In this document: in pieces, positions 36,346-48,200 of the stretch | Position numbering within the stretch: position 1 is the stretch's first letter | Layout of the letters: each line of letters starts with the position of its first letter | NCBI GenBank assembly: GCA_963580455.1 | Contig: OY756968.1 | Coordinates: forward strand, 23,219,996-23,283,995 | DNA from: Euonymus europaeus | Lineage: Eukaryota; Streptophyta; Magnoliopsida; Celastrales; Celastraceae | Length of the DNA: 64,000 nucleotides | Direction: 5' to 3' | Notes under the pieces: model-generated | Databases searched by the model: none | Seen by the model: the letters and a program-made list of their open reading frames with translations, nothing else | Told to the model about the DNA's origin: nothing | Position numbers and translations under genes: made by a program

Positions 36346-36819
36346 CTAAAGATAGTCTTCGACAGATATGCTCAAGGTCTCTCCACCTTCACTTCCTCTA
36401 TAATCATTGCCATCAGATAATCCCATCTCTAAACCATGATGATTCACTCCACCATGACTAGTACTACTTCCCTCCTCGACCTTCACTTCCTTCTCTGTGG
36501 AGATCATTTGTGCATCAATGGCCATGCCAGCGTCAGAAGCTGCTCTCTGCACTGACCTTGGAGACATGTCTGTCCTAAGACCAGCCGGCAGCGTCAGCGG
36601 GAAGTTAAGGCCTTCCATAGAACCCGGTCCACGTAAGCAAAAGAATGCAATGTCATGTGCCACAGCTGCAGCTTCAGGTGATGAGTATGACCCTAACCAG
36701 AGACGCTCTTGACTGCCCGGAACCCGGATTTCCGACACCCATTTGCCCCATTTTCGTCGCCGGACTCCCTTGTATTTCTTCTCTTCTTCTCTTGGACTAT
36801 TGCTTGAGCTGTGATTCAT
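36346..36819 (-). CDS. AP2/ERF transcription factor, ERF016-019-like (DREB subfamily)
   Basis: Single exon, 157 residues. The AP2 domain spans about residues 16-74: YKGVRRRKWGKWVSEIRVPG, then LWLGSYSSPEAAAVAHDIAFFCL and GLNFP. Three features place it with Arabidopsis ERF016-ERF019: the RRRKWGKWVSEIRVPG core, SPRSVQRAASDAGMAIDAQ after the domain, and the C-terminal LSISVEDYL. These are nuclear factors that bind GCC-box or DRE-like sites and respond to stress; some affect growth and pathogen response. ATG at 36817-36819. The upstream region has W-box cores and a CACGTG, consistent with stress control. Confidence 0.93.
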   Translation of the reverse strand: MNHSSSNSPREEEKKYKGVRRRKWGKWVSEIRVPGSQERLWLGSYSSPEAAAVAHDIAFFCLRGPGSMEGLNFPLTLPAGLRTDMSPRSVQRAASDAGMAIDAQMISTEKEVKVEEGSSTSHGGVNHHGLEMGLSDGNDYRGSEGGETLSISVEDYL

Positions 36820-36887
36820 CTTGGTGAAGGTGGTGGAGAGAAAATGAGCGTGGAGAAGGGGTTCATATAGGTTGAAGATTTTGGAAA

Positions 36888-37010
36888 GTCAAAGGACAAA
36901 ACACGTGAGTGTATGTACTGTGTGGCCTTTCAAGTTGTTTGAGTGGTGGCAAAGTTTGACCAACATATTGGAAGTCAAAATTTTCAATGGTCAGAGTGGA
37001 GAAAATCTTG
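36888..37010 (-). promoter_or_regulatory. W-box cores and a G-box upstream of the ERF gene
   Basis: CACGTG lies at 36902-36907. TTGAC/GTCAA cores occur near 36889, 36956, 36973 and 37006. WRKY factors bind TTGAC and bZIP/bHLH factors bind CACGTG. This is a motif-based inference; such short motifs also arise by chance. Confidence 0.4.
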
Positions 37011-39181
37011 ACCTTACTTTTAGAATCTGAATGGAAAAATGATTAATTTGGGCGGTGCTGTTATTATGAACTAGTTATCCAAGTTGATGTGCTTGGGATT
37101 TCTACTAATTATCACCGACTATTTTTTGCCTACTTGCATGTGTTTCTTGACTCAACCAATTTTTTTAAAATTGACTTGGATTTAAGTTCTTTTAATTTGG
37201 TCCATTTAGTTAGCCTAATTTTGATTTCTGAAAAAATTAAAAAAAAAGTATGCATGGGATTCTAAAAAATAGACCATTATGATTTATGTCATTTTAAGGT
37301 AAACCCTAATGCTTCAAAACATTTTAACGACATTCAATTTTCTCTTCTCTTTCTCTTTGGTTGAGTAAGTATGCAGTATTAAATTAATGGTCTATTTCTT
37401 TGGCCGGTTGTTATTCATCTTCTTAATTTGTAATCTCTTTCACCTTTCAGTGGCTTGTACTTAGATCAGCATCATCGTTCTGTCTATCGTGACAGTTCAA
37501 TACAATAACCTCAAAATAAAAAATAAAAATAAAAAACCTTAAATGTCTCATTCACACCCCACTAGGAACGAAAAAAGATCTTTTCGTAATAACTGATAGC
37601 CACATATGCAAACAGCAAAAGCATCAGAAAGAATGGTAAGACAATCTGACTGACGTGGTCTTCATAAATTAAATAGGATGATATTTATTATTATATTCAT
37701 ACAAAACAAAAACATGACATCGTGAGTGATCGCACAGTTCAACTTGCTCTTTTCGATTCTCTTTATGGACAAGGATCTGCGTTGACCAGAGACATAAAAA
37801 CTATTCCCATTTAATTTATACTCCATTGCTAAAATATCTCATTAAAATTTATCTGAATTGGAGTATTATTTTTCTGATTTTGCAAGAAATTCCATTTGCA
37901 CGACTTCTTCTCTTACAACAGTTTTCATTGCGTGGTCGACATCGATCGATCGTTTCCAATAGCATAATCCATATCCCTTTATTTTTGCGAAGCTAACAAA
38001 GCGCATAAAAGGTCTCAAGGTTTACATATGTGTTTTGGGTTTCAAGTTCTATTACTCTGCCATAGTTTTGTGTGAGAGAGAGATGAAATAGAGAGGGAGA
38101 GGGAAGAAAAAGAGGGGAAGTAATGAACCTTAACTGGTTGGCACGTTTTACACACTAAGGATTTTTTTTAAAATTTTGGGAATGTGAATGAAAAAACGAC
38201 GGGTGCATCTATTCCCATCTCGTTTTTACTAAAATTGTATTAATTGTTTTTCAAAAAAATAAAATAGCAGAGTCAGAGCACCACCAACTGTAGAATTCAT
38301 GAAAGAAGAACAAAAAAAGACAGGCAAGAGTACTCTAAGTTGTAAGATGACTTGGGTTCATGCATTTAGCTTTAAACTCTACTATAACATTTTGGTTGTT
38401 CTGCTCAAGATAGTTGATTCGTGTATTAACGGTGTTATATCAAATATTCCGTGATTCTTCGGATATACATGATTTGATAAATGTTGTTGTAGGAAATATT
38501 ATGTGAAAGAGCTACTCAAGTATGCGGTCAAAAATTGAAATTGACTTTAGGTTGTGGTCAAAAAAAATTACCCGCACATGTAAAATACCTACGATTTTAA
38601 ATAATCAATCGAATGTCATGTATACATGTGGTTTTATCGATCTCCTTGGGCTTAAAAAGCGCAGGTAAATAAAAACTAGGCTGGAAAACCGCAGCAATAG
38701 TTTTATTTCATATTCAGAAATATATGTCTGCGCCTCTTAAAGCGTTGATCAAAGTTAGAAAACCACAACAATAGAACACAACCACATTTGCGGTCAGTAT
38801 TATTGTATCAACGGTTATCAAACCGAGATTACAATTTAGTCGCGGTTAATATATAAAATCCGATAAAACAATGATCAGTTTATTTTATGCGTAGTCAAAA
38901 AAGTTGAAGGTAAAGATCCTCCCACGTTTTCATAACAGCAGATAAGTGACCGTTGGTAAAAATTATAACCGCAATTTTTTCCGTTTATACCTGCGGTTTA
39001 AACATCAAGTATGCTAGTATATATAGGTGTATTATGTTGTATTGGCTGTGGGTGAAAGATGTCTGTTGTCTACTAGGAATGCGTTTGAAACAGAGAGTAA
39101 ATAACCTTTTACAAAGACCTAACCAGACACAAGTTTCAAGTCTATTAATAACAGGAAGCCGATGGCAGCCGCCTTTGTATT
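37011..39181. other. Gene-free region with recurring GCGGT/ACCGC motifs
   Basis: No gene. Between about 38520 and 39000 the pentamer GCGGT or its complement recurs (e.g. 38525, 38689, 38790, 38842, 38967, 38992), resembling the subterminal repeats of CACTA-type elements, but no CACTA tip is identified. Confidence 0.35.
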
Positions 39182-39404
39182 AGGGGAAATTACACAAAGG
39201 TCATGTTTTGTTCCACCTTTTATCATTCAGTCACATTTTTTTTATTTACCATTTAGTCATAGCTTTTGTTGACTTTCAAAAGGAGAGAGAGAAGTTATTT
39301 TTCATAATACCATTCTTGCCCTTATGAGGCACGGTATAACCATATAGTGTATAGGAGCTTGATAGGAGCTGCTTTTACAGAGGAGTGTGGCTCATGGTGA
39401 TATA

Positions 39405-39560
39405 CCCGACTGGTAGATGACATTTAGTTGGTGACATAGGTTGTCATGGACACTATGTTAAAGGCTAGGTGGAGGGTTCGAAGCCTAGCAACAACCTACC
39501 CTTGTGAAACGCCTGTGTTCCCGTGGGGCCTGTGTGCCAGCGGGCAGAGTCGTCACATGG
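39405..39560 (+). mobile_element. Possible tRNA-derived SINE remnant
   Basis: A perfect B-box GGTTCGAAGCC (39475-39485) lies about 50 bp after an A-box-like TTAGTTGGTGAC (39423), the spacing of a pol III promoter. The GC-rich tail that follows (GTGTGCCAGCGGGCAG) differs in composition from its surroundings. No target duplication could be fixed. Confidence 0.4.
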
Positions 39561-39583
39561 GTAGTGTTAACATTTTTGATGCA

Positions 39584-39925
39584 ATGGCTGATAATGTTGG
39601 GCTGAATGATACTATAATTGGTGGTGATACTGTCAATTTGACAGATACTGTTTGTGAGTTTGATACTGATAACGAGGAGCAGAATTTTGATGCACATAAT
39701 TCATCTTCCGACAGTAGCAGAAATCGTTTATCTTTTAGTTGGTCTAGAGAAATTAGCCATGTCGGACATGTATTTTATAAAGGTGTAACTGAATTTAGTG
39801 GTACTTTATGCCGATACTCAATGGAGAAAGGTTTTGGATTTGATTACGTAAGGAATAATGATCAAAGGGTTGAGCCGCATTGTTCGAACAAGTTTTCACA
39901 TAAGTGCAAGTGGTATGTATGTGCG
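39584..39925 (+). pseudogene. MULE transposase N-terminal (DNA-binding) remnant
   Basis: The frame reads an acidic leader and then HVGHVFYKGVTEF, RYSMEKGFGFDYVRNNDQRV and CKWYVCA, which fits the MuDR-type DNA-binding domain (FRE.FR.AL..YA......FV.ND..R....C...C.W). Right after CKWYVCA the frame runs into AGTATCA repeats and no transposase catalytic core follows. Confidence 0.75.
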
Positions 39926-42900
39926 ACAGTATCAACAGTATCAATACATCACATAGACAGTATAGTAAGCACCAATAGTGTGTACAGTATATTCAGTATG
40001 AATATGTTGTACAGTATCAATTTCAACTGTCAGTTGATAAATGAAATAACAGTATCAATGGAAGAAACGTATTTACATTGTTACCCATTGAGTCGTTCTT
40101 CAGTATTTGAAGCAAATTTGAAAGCGTAACATAGACATGTGTGTTTTGCTTGTGCTGCCACACAATTTTTCTATATATCAAAAAATTATAGTTGGTAAAT
40201 AAACAAGCAGTATCAAGCGAATTTTATGATGAATGGTTTTTTTTGCTTACCCTGAATCAATTGTCTTCATCATTAATTCAATTTTTTCCTTGTATGTGGG
40301 TGCCAGTTTCTTCACTGTATTCCATGATCCTGAGATTTTTTTGATGTCTTGCTTCGGCTTTTGGTGGGATACATCAGCGAAGTCATCCAAATCAAGTATC
40401 TCATCTGTCTTGCTGGTTGTCGCTTTCTTGGGATGGCCACTGCGCAATTCGTATGAGAAGGCAAGATCTTTCTCTTTCTTTTTCTACCAGTTTTCCCTTT
40501 CAATCTTTTGACCATTGAATTAGGTTCTTTATGTTTTTTGTCAGATAAATCAGCCAATGTCAGCTTAGGTTGGGCAATAGTATCATCATTCGCAGTATCA
40601 TCCTTCGCAACATCATCCTTAAACAATATTAACAGCACAATATGGACAGTATCAATATTAAAATGATCAATATGGACAGTATTAAAATGATCAGTAGCAT
40701 CAAAGTAGTTGAAGACAGTATCAGACAAAGATGACAGTACCAATATGATAAGTAGTATAAGATATAATTAACAACTTACTTCAGAGACATTTTTAGCAAT
40801 AGACTGGGCAGGCAATGCTGCTATAGTCATCATGTGTGTGTTATCGATGTCGAATTCCTCCTTTTCTGGTTCGTCCTCTTTTCAGTCATATCATGCAAAT
40901 GTTTGCCCTCAATTATTCAGGAGGTTAATTGAAATTAGATTTCTCATATATATATATGTATATGAATATAAACCATATTTTTCTCGAATATGTTTATGTT
41001 AGTTACTTCGTCTCCCTTTTCAATGTCCTTCAATGACTCTGCAAGATCCAGTATCTGTGCGGTCTCTGCTGTCAATGGTGTTCTCTGCAACATTTTGATT
41101 CATAACTTGTGATGCAATCGAAGAAACTTTGATGTTCAGTATGTCGCTTTTGATTTGTTTGTTTTCTTGTTCAAGTTCTCCAATCTTCCTCTACACATTT
41201 TGTCTTGGGTTGTCTCGCTGTATGTTTATTTTTTCGAGGACAGTTTTTTTGCTATTTGACTTAATGGAACGTTGTCCTACTCATCCAACTTGTTCGCACT
41301 ATCATCTTCGTGGTTACTGTTAGTGTCCTCTACACTATCATTGTCACTGTCGTCGTCAGCGTCCTCTTTAACAACATCATCACCATCACTTTCATCATCA
41401 CTATCACTACTATTGTAATCTTCAACAGTGTCTTCTTTAACAGCATCTTTTCCCGTTTTTCCCTTCCTATATTCCCCTCGTGCATCCTGCTAATATGTGT
41501 CATAAGAATAGTATCAGTAGTATCCTTATAAAAAATCATTAGTATCAGATGACAAAACAGTATCATAGTAAAATCATTAGTATTAGATGACCAAACAGTA
41601 TCATTGGAGTAGCATCATAAGTATATGGCTAATCATAAGTATCATGTAAACTGTTACCCTTAGTTTCAGGAGGTCATCAACACTAGCAAGATTAAGCAAT
41701 CGCGCAAACTCCCTTAAATCCCATCTTGCACATCCAATGCTTGATTTGTTCGCATTAATGGGTTTGTAAACTTTGAATTTCTCCAAGAACCAATACTGCA
41801 CATAAACATGATGGACATTAGGTATTAATAATCTAATGACAGTATCGATATAATATATAAGGGAACTCTTACCGGTAGAACCATCACGCAACCTGTCACA
41901 TCTCCTGCAGTCTCATTTTCTCTAAGAGATGTTTTAAGTACTTTAAAAAACAAGAAGACCAATTGTAAGTCTTTATTAGACTCACATTTTCAACATAATT
42001 CAAGTAAGCCCAGCACAAACTCAAGCACTTAGTGGGTATGAAGAACGCTAACAGTAGGAAAAGCACCATCAATTTGCTTTATCAATTAGGGACACATAGT
42101 ATCGTTAGATATAAACAGTATCACAATCTTCATCAATAGTACCAATAGTATCCGAAGGACATTACCTGCATAAGTCATCGACACATTCGTCCGTGTAACT
42201 AGATGCTGCTTGTTTCATATTGGATGTGATTATTTTCCTGCTAAGTCTCATACATTTGGTGAACCAACGAAGGTATAAGTCCGTATCTTTTCCGGATTTC
42301 GATCTATCTAGCTCGATATCCACGATACTGTCTTCAATTCCAAATATGTATCTCATGTCACGAACTGTTATATTAGTATGCTCACCATTGAATACGAAAT
42401 CGTGGCTAACGGTGGGATAGTGGTCTATTAGATCTTGTAGATGCAAGTCGCTTCTACGGCATCTAGATTTTTCTACTTTCTGGTCAATAATAGACTTTAT
42501 TAATCTCCAAAACGGCAGTATTCGAAGTCTGTTCATCTGCTTCTTTGTAAATTTAAAGCTTCCGATGACTTCAACTAAGTCAATCAAGTTGCATCGGTAT
42601 TGCACTGTATTGCGGTTCCTAGCCATAATTCTTAGCACCAAAGACAGTATTATAGATTAAAAAATAAAAAGTGGAAGAAACAACACAACTACTATGAGCA
42701 GTATTGATAGGTTCAAGAAGTATTGATCATTACAGTAAATCAGTATTGATAGTATCAACATTATCAGAAACAGCATATCAGTATCCATAGAATCACGAGT
42801 ATTAAAAGCATAGTATCGACATCCAATGCAGTATACATTTTAAGTATTTACAGTATCAAAATAATCAAAAGCATCAACATTATGACGATCATCAGTATAA

Positions 42901-43500
42901 CGATCATCAATAACTCCATAATACCCATAATAAGTACATTAAATCCATAGTATCGACAATACCCACAGTATTTAATACTTCTTGAACTATCAGTATTTAA
43001 GGGCAATAGTATTTAACAGCAACACTATAATTAGGGCAAAGAGAAAATTTAATCCATAGTATCGACAGCCAACGCAGTATGCATATGACTAACAATACCA
43101 AATTAAGGCACGAGAAGACAATATTTTAAGTATTTACAGTATCACAATAATCAAAAGCATCAACATTATGACAATCATCAATAACCCCATAATATCTATA
43201 ATAAGTACATTAAATCCATAGTATCGACAATATCCACAGTATTCATATCACTGTCAGTACCAAATTAGTGTTATGACTAACAGTACCAAATTATGGCACA
43301 TTAGAATGCAAAAAAATGAGAAAGGAGATTACTTTATGAACAAGTGCATAGTTAAATACTTGAGAACCTATCGTAAGAGAATTTTGGAAGAGTGGTGGTT
43401 CAACGACGGAGCTCGCGATCGACGGTGATGATGCAGTATCAAGAATGCGAACAAGAAGGAATGATGGAAGCACAGATAGTATCAGCCGGATGGTCGGAAT
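39925..43500. repeat. Dispersed AGTATC(A) heptamer repeats
   Basis: AGTATCA or close variants (AGTACCA, AGTATTA, AGTATCG) recur irregularly, densest at 39925-40080, 40570-40760, 41500-41640 and 42640-43300. The main coding exon at 42166-42626 is free of them. All are in + orientation, i.e. antisense to the minus-strand gene. Confidence 0.85.
40250..42626 (-). pseudogene. Broken Ulp1-MULE-type accessory gene
   Basis: Exon 42626-42166 (ATG at 42626) encodes SDLHLQDLIDHYP, a block with the FVFNGEHTNITVRDMRYIFGI pattern, and a further helix-rich part, as found at the N-terminus of plant transposon proteins with PMD/DUF1985-like folds. A later exon, 41795-41658 (46 codons, GT-AG on both sides), reads YWFLEKFKVYKP...ARWDLREFARLL. 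An acidic Asp/Ser exon (about 41490-41270) and a Lys-rich exon (about 40560-40250) follow. Between 42090 and 41873 the matching residues change frame, suggesting a frameshift. No protease His/Asp/Cys core is present, so the C-terminal half is missing. Confidence 0.6.
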
Positions 43501-44125
43501 CACCAAATATGGCCGATCAGTCGCCTGATAATTCCTTCGCAAGTGAAATGGCTCGGAGGAAGGCTGTTGAAATTTTGTTCTACAATTTTTCGCGGGCAGT
43601 TACTATTTAGTAGGATGAGTGGGTTATGTTTCCAATATTTTGAATTTCAAATATCTTGGAGTAATCTTGTCCTTCAAAAAGATGTTGTGACTGCAGTTTT
43701 TCGCGGGCCGTTACTATTAATATTGCAGTTAGGCCTTCAGTCCAAACCCAAATAAACTTCAGGTTCCCATCCAAAGCCCATACTAGCAATCGGACAGCTG
43801 TGAGTTATATTGCTTCTTGTTGGGTTTGGGCCCAAAGGAACTTCAAGTCCATTAGCTTATGAGTGGCTTCAACGGTGTCTGTCGCCGTCCCTGCGTTACA
43901 AGTTATATATGCTCTTCGATAAACCCCTCGGCCATGACCCTGCAAAACCCGCAATAGTGTGACGAGGGTCTTCGGACTGATTCAATTCATCTTTCGGAAT
44001 CGTGAACTCACAGCTAGAGAAATGCTTCGAGTAATTAATGGAGCCTGCAGATTTTCGTTTAGGTAAGTACATCTTGTGTTCTTGATACTCTGGTTGGTTG
44101 TTGAGAAAAGGCAGGAAAATGGTGC
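43501..44125 (+). promoter_or_regulatory. Promoter and leader of the split PPR gene, with TGGGCCCA
   Basis: A palindromic TGGGCCCA (43827-43834, overlapping two site II elements) lies about 300 bp before the PPR start codon. A short upstream frame of 14 codons begins at ATG 44022 and ends at TAA after a GTAAGT-like donor. It could be a uORF or, less likely, a spliced first exon; I could not make it join in frame. A 22-bp direct repeat (43586 and 43697) is also here. Confidence 0.5.
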
Positions 44126-44324
44126 ATGCCGTCTTCTGTACCTCCTTTTATACTAAGGAGCCTGTCCATACCCAAAATCCAAAAATTCATCCCTAAAAGC
44201 TGGAAACAAAGTGCCAAACGGTTGGAACCTGATGATGAATCTAGGGTAGATAGCCTTCTGAATACTCTTAAAGACTTTGCAAGCCGAGGAAATTTATTGA
44301 AAGCGTTCAATGCCTTTTCGTTTA
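44126..44324 (+). pseudogene. 5' part of a PPR gene, severed by MULE insertion
   Basis: From ATG 44126, 66 codons read MPSSVPPFILRSLSIPKIQ... to NLLKAFNAFSF, ending in the first base of the next codon. At 44325 the MULE begins. The continuation lies at 52726, after the element and the second target-duplication copy. With one copy of the duplication removed the frame is unbroken (TTT TCG TTT A/TT CAG). The basic, hydrophobic N-terminus suits organelle targeting, usual for PPR proteins. As it stands this piece would be translated into the element and stop soon after. Confidence 0.88.
44316..44324. repeat. Left 9-bp target site duplication (TTTCGTTTA)
   Basis: TTTCGTTTA at 44316-44324 is repeated exactly at 52717-52725 on the other side of the MULE. 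MULEs make 9-11 bp duplications. Confidence 0.95.
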
Positions 44325-44830
44325 GGGAATTTTGCGAAAATGACCTAGTTGACAAAGATTTTTGGAAAAATGACCTTGTCTCAAAAAAATCGCATTTATG
44401 ACCCTTTTAAAACGGTTAAGTACCGAAATGTCCTTTATGGGTTACGTCCCTTCCCATTCCTGTATTCCCACCGGATTCACATCATTTTAAACAAAAAGAC
44501 GCAAGCATTCAACAGAGAGCAGAGCACAACTGAAACGACAGCAATTCAACCATTTATATTCTGCGAAAAAATCCGAAACCGAAGCCAATTAGCAAGGGAT
44601 TAGCAATTGTGAACACACTCGAGTACCTTTGAGGTATGTATATCTGTTTCAGTTATTTTTATACAAATTTGTATGTAGGTTGTGTGTATAGGTTTAGGGA
44701 TGGCATTTCTTGCTTCTTCTTCCTTTTTTTTAATCTTTTTGGATCATAATTGAAAGTTGTTTCATGGTTTTTCTGCTTGTTAAGTGGTAGTGTCATCATG
44801 TTCATATATTTTTTTGCCGAATTTTTCTAC

Positions 44831-45241
44831 GGTCGTGCGTGCCTATTTATCTGGTCGTGCCTGTTTATTTGGTCTGCCTGCTTTGTAAATGGTCATGCCA
44901 TCATGTTCTTTGGTCGTGCCAACATTTTCCTTGGTCGTGCCAACATTTTCCTTGGTCGTGCCAACATGTTCTTAATATAAATTGGTCGTGCCTGTTTTTT
45001 TGGTCATGCTAACTTGTTCACTAGTTTTGCCTGTTTTGTTTGCTAGTTCCTAGCATTTAACTGGTCGTGCCATCATGTTTTTCTGGTCGTGCCATCATGT
45101 TTTTCTGGTCGTGCGTATCTGTTGATTTTGTCTGTCTGCTTTGTACATGGTCGTGCCATCATTTTAACTGGTCGTGCCTGCATTTTAACTGGTCGTGCCA
45201 TAATGTCACATGGTCGTGCCACAATTTTCTCTGGTCGTGCC
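44831..45241 (+). repeat. GGTCGTGCC array A (5' leader intron of the Ulp1 gene)
   Basis: About 14 exact GGTCGTGC units plus variants, spaced roughly 20-40 bp. A donor (GAG/GTATGT, intron from 44634) and an acceptor (TGCAG ending at 45265) bracket the array, so it probably lies in a 5'-UTR intron, 24 bp before the acceptor. Confidence 0.85.
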
Positions 45242-45272
45242 ATAATTGTTCTTTTTTTTGTGCAGATTAATC

Positions 45273-48200
45273 ATGAATTATATCATTGCTGAGGAGGATC
45301 ATTTTACTGCAAAGGTTACAATTTTTTCAAATATATCACATGTCATTGCACAAATAAGGGATAATTTGAGTGATAATCAACTTGAGTTATTTAGGAGGAC
45401 ATGCTTCGGCATTTTCCTAGATGTTGGTGATCTTTCTGTATCAGGACAGTTGATACATCAGCTCCTATTAAGACAGGTTGAATCCCCTGATGTTGATTCT
45501 GGAGTCTTTGGAGTTAGATTAAATTTTAAGATCGCGAATAGGCTGACATCTTTTGGTATTACAGATTTTGCCCTCATAACCGGTTTAGTTTGTAGGGATG
45601 TGCCAGAAATTGGTTCATTAGTTGATATTGATGTACATAAGTTGAGGGATTTGTGGTTTGATGGAAGTGAGAAGATTTCGAGATATAATTTGGAGGTCTG
45701 TTTCTCTCGTATGTGCAGAAGGGGTGGCCATGATGATGAGGATGTGGTGAAGTTAGCTCTTGTGTATTTTATAGAGTTTGTCCTACTTGCTAAGGAGCGA
45801 CATAGGTTTATAGATGATAAGTGGCTTCAATTGGTTGACAATTTGGAGGCATTTAATAGATATCCATGGGGGACGGTGAGCTTTGAACGAACCGTTGACT
45901 CACTTGCAAGAATAATGGTCAACCGAGTGGAGAAAAGAAAGAAAAGACCAACAAAGAAGGAGCAGTACTGTGTTTATGGTTTCCCTATGGTCCTCCAGGT
46001 ATTATTTCTATAATATTGGTATATTTTACGGTGAACTTTTTTATTGCAAACTAATAATGTTGTTATTGATTTTAGATATGGTCATATGAAGTTGTTCCCC
46101 ATATCGGTTCGTTGTATGCCTCAAAAATAAGAGATGGGATTCCTAGATTACTCAATTGGAGCAGCCACCACACACCGGATTGGAAAGAACTCTTACAGAA
46201 TGTATTCCAACAAGCCAAGGTAAAAAAATTTATTTTTTTTATATTTGTGATAATTCTTATGGACAAAATATTAAGGTGCTAATGCTTGATTCTCTATGTT
46301 GCAATAGCTGCAAGTACACACTATGCTAGCTGCAAATGGGGTTGAGATGGAGCAGGACTACTGGATCAACGTGAGTAACAAGGTGGGAGAGCGAGCAATG
46401 AATGAAGATAATGAATCTGCAGCTTCTTCTAGTGATCACACAGCTCCTGTGGAGCAATATTTGGATGCACAGGGTCACATTGAACCTGTTGTGCAATCCT
46501 TCGATGCACATGGCCACACTGAACCTGTGGAGCAATCCATTGATGCAGATTATCGAGTTGTTCATGAGGTGATTGTGAAGCTTGATAATTTGAAGAAACA
46601 GGTTCATGAGGGAAGCTTGATTAGTGCACTTAAATCTGAATTTTTATATACTATGACAGTGGTTCATAAGTGCGTTGATGATGCGGTGTTGGCAATGAAA
46701 AATTTTACTAGCGGGGGGGAAGCAGTTAAATTCCCAGTTCCTGTTTTAGTTGCTGATGTGGGGGTGCAGACGGATGCGGATGAGGCTGATGGTGATGTGG
46801 TGAGAGGGAGTAATGTAAAGGGTGGGGTTCCTGTTTCAGTTGTCGATGTGGGTGTGATGACTGATGCGGATGAGGCTGAGGGTGTTGGAGGGGGCAATGT
46901 AGAGGGTGTGGTCTATGAGAAGGTAGAAAATGCAGATGCTGCGGAGGTGGAAAATGTAGAGACGGTGGAGGAGGGAAAGAATGGCAGTACTGTGGTAGAG
47001 GGTGAGGTTGATGCCCCTGTTGATGATGCCGAAGAGCATAGAGACCTTGATGTATTGCATACTGGTCTGAGCTCCATGGCTTCCTTTACCCCACCTGGAA
47101 AGAGTCAAGATTTTTCCGGGGTCCAGGTTGTGACACCATCAAAGTTCCCTCAAGCACTAGAAGGGGGTATTAAACCCTATGTGAGGAACAAACAGAAGCG
47201 CGCGTTGAAGCCTGGACCTCTGAAAAGAACACCATTTACATCTCCATCCTTGAAGAAAAGAAGAACAACTGATCTCAATGTTAAAGATGTCTCAAGTAAA
47301 GAGATTATAAAATTAGACCTGAAGAGGAAGTGGCCAGAACAATGGGCAGATGAGTTACGTGCATTCATGAAAGATAGGTCCAGGGATGGAGAAAGCTTAA
47401 GTTGGCCAACATGTTCAGTAAATAAACAGTGGTTTATGGAGGCCATAAGGTTGGACGGATGGTTAACAGACCAGGTAAACATACATTTTTTGGTAATAAT
47501 TTTAATTGGTCGTGCCTGTTACTTGCCTGGTCGTGCCTGTTAGTTAAGTGGTCGTGCCTGTGTTTAACTGGTACTGTCCGTGTTTAAGTGGTCGTGCCTG
47601 TTAGTTAAGTGGTCGTGCCTGTGTTTAACTGGTCGTGCTTGCTAGTTAAGTGGTCGTGCCTGTTAGTTAAGTGGTCGTGCCTGTGTTTAACTGGTCGTGC
47701 CTGCTAGTTAAGTGGTCGTGCCTGTTAGTTAAGTGGTCATGCCTGTTATTTGCCTGGTCGTGCCTGTGTTTAAGTGGTCGTGCCTGTGTTTAACTGGTCG
47801 TGCCTGCTAGTTAAGTGGTCGTGCCTGTTAGTTAAGTGGTCATGCCTGTTATTTGCCTGGTCGTGCCTGTGTTTAAGTGGTCGTGCCTGTTATTTGCCTG
47901 GTCATGCCTGTGTTTAAGTGGTCGTGCCTGTTAATTTTTAGTTAAGTGGTCGTGCCTGTTAGTTAAGTGGTTGTGCCTGTTACTTGCCTGGTCGTGCCTG
48001 TTAGTTAAGTGGTCGTGCCTGTGTTTAACTGGTCCTGTCTGTGTTTAAGTGGTCGTGCCTGTTAGTTAAGTGGTCGTGCCTGTGTTTAACTGGTCGTGCC
48101 TGTGTTTGCATTACATGTGTACTAACATGTAACAAGACATCTTCATACAGCACCTTGATGTAGCCATGTACCTGATTAGGAAAAGAATGGCAAAGTTCCC

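Larger units (their letters stand above)
39182..43500. mobile_element. Decayed MULE-like element with dispersed AGTATCA repeats
   Basis: The left end GGGGAAATTACACAAAGG has the look of a MULE terminus. Inside are a MuDR-type DNA-binding remnant (+) and a broken Ulp1-MULE-type gene (-), the same gene pair and opposed orientation as in the intact MULE at 44325. I cannot find the right inverted repeat, nor transposase catalytic or protease catalytic sequence, so it is an internal-deletion derivative or has lost its right end. The right limit given is approximate. AGTATC recurs several tens of times from about 39925 to 43500, concentrated in non-coding parts. Confidence 0.65.

Noticed and set aside
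43291..43610. Overlapping frames of 72-83 residues on both strands at the right side of the decayed MULE
   Set aside because: No family signature and no splice-site support. They may be leader sequence of the broken gene.
47508..48100. CRISPR-like regular array (also 51834-52231)
   Set aside because: Units are about 20 bp with no unique spacers, the host is a plant, and the arrays lie in introns of a MULE. They are dispersed or tandem repeats, not CRISPR.
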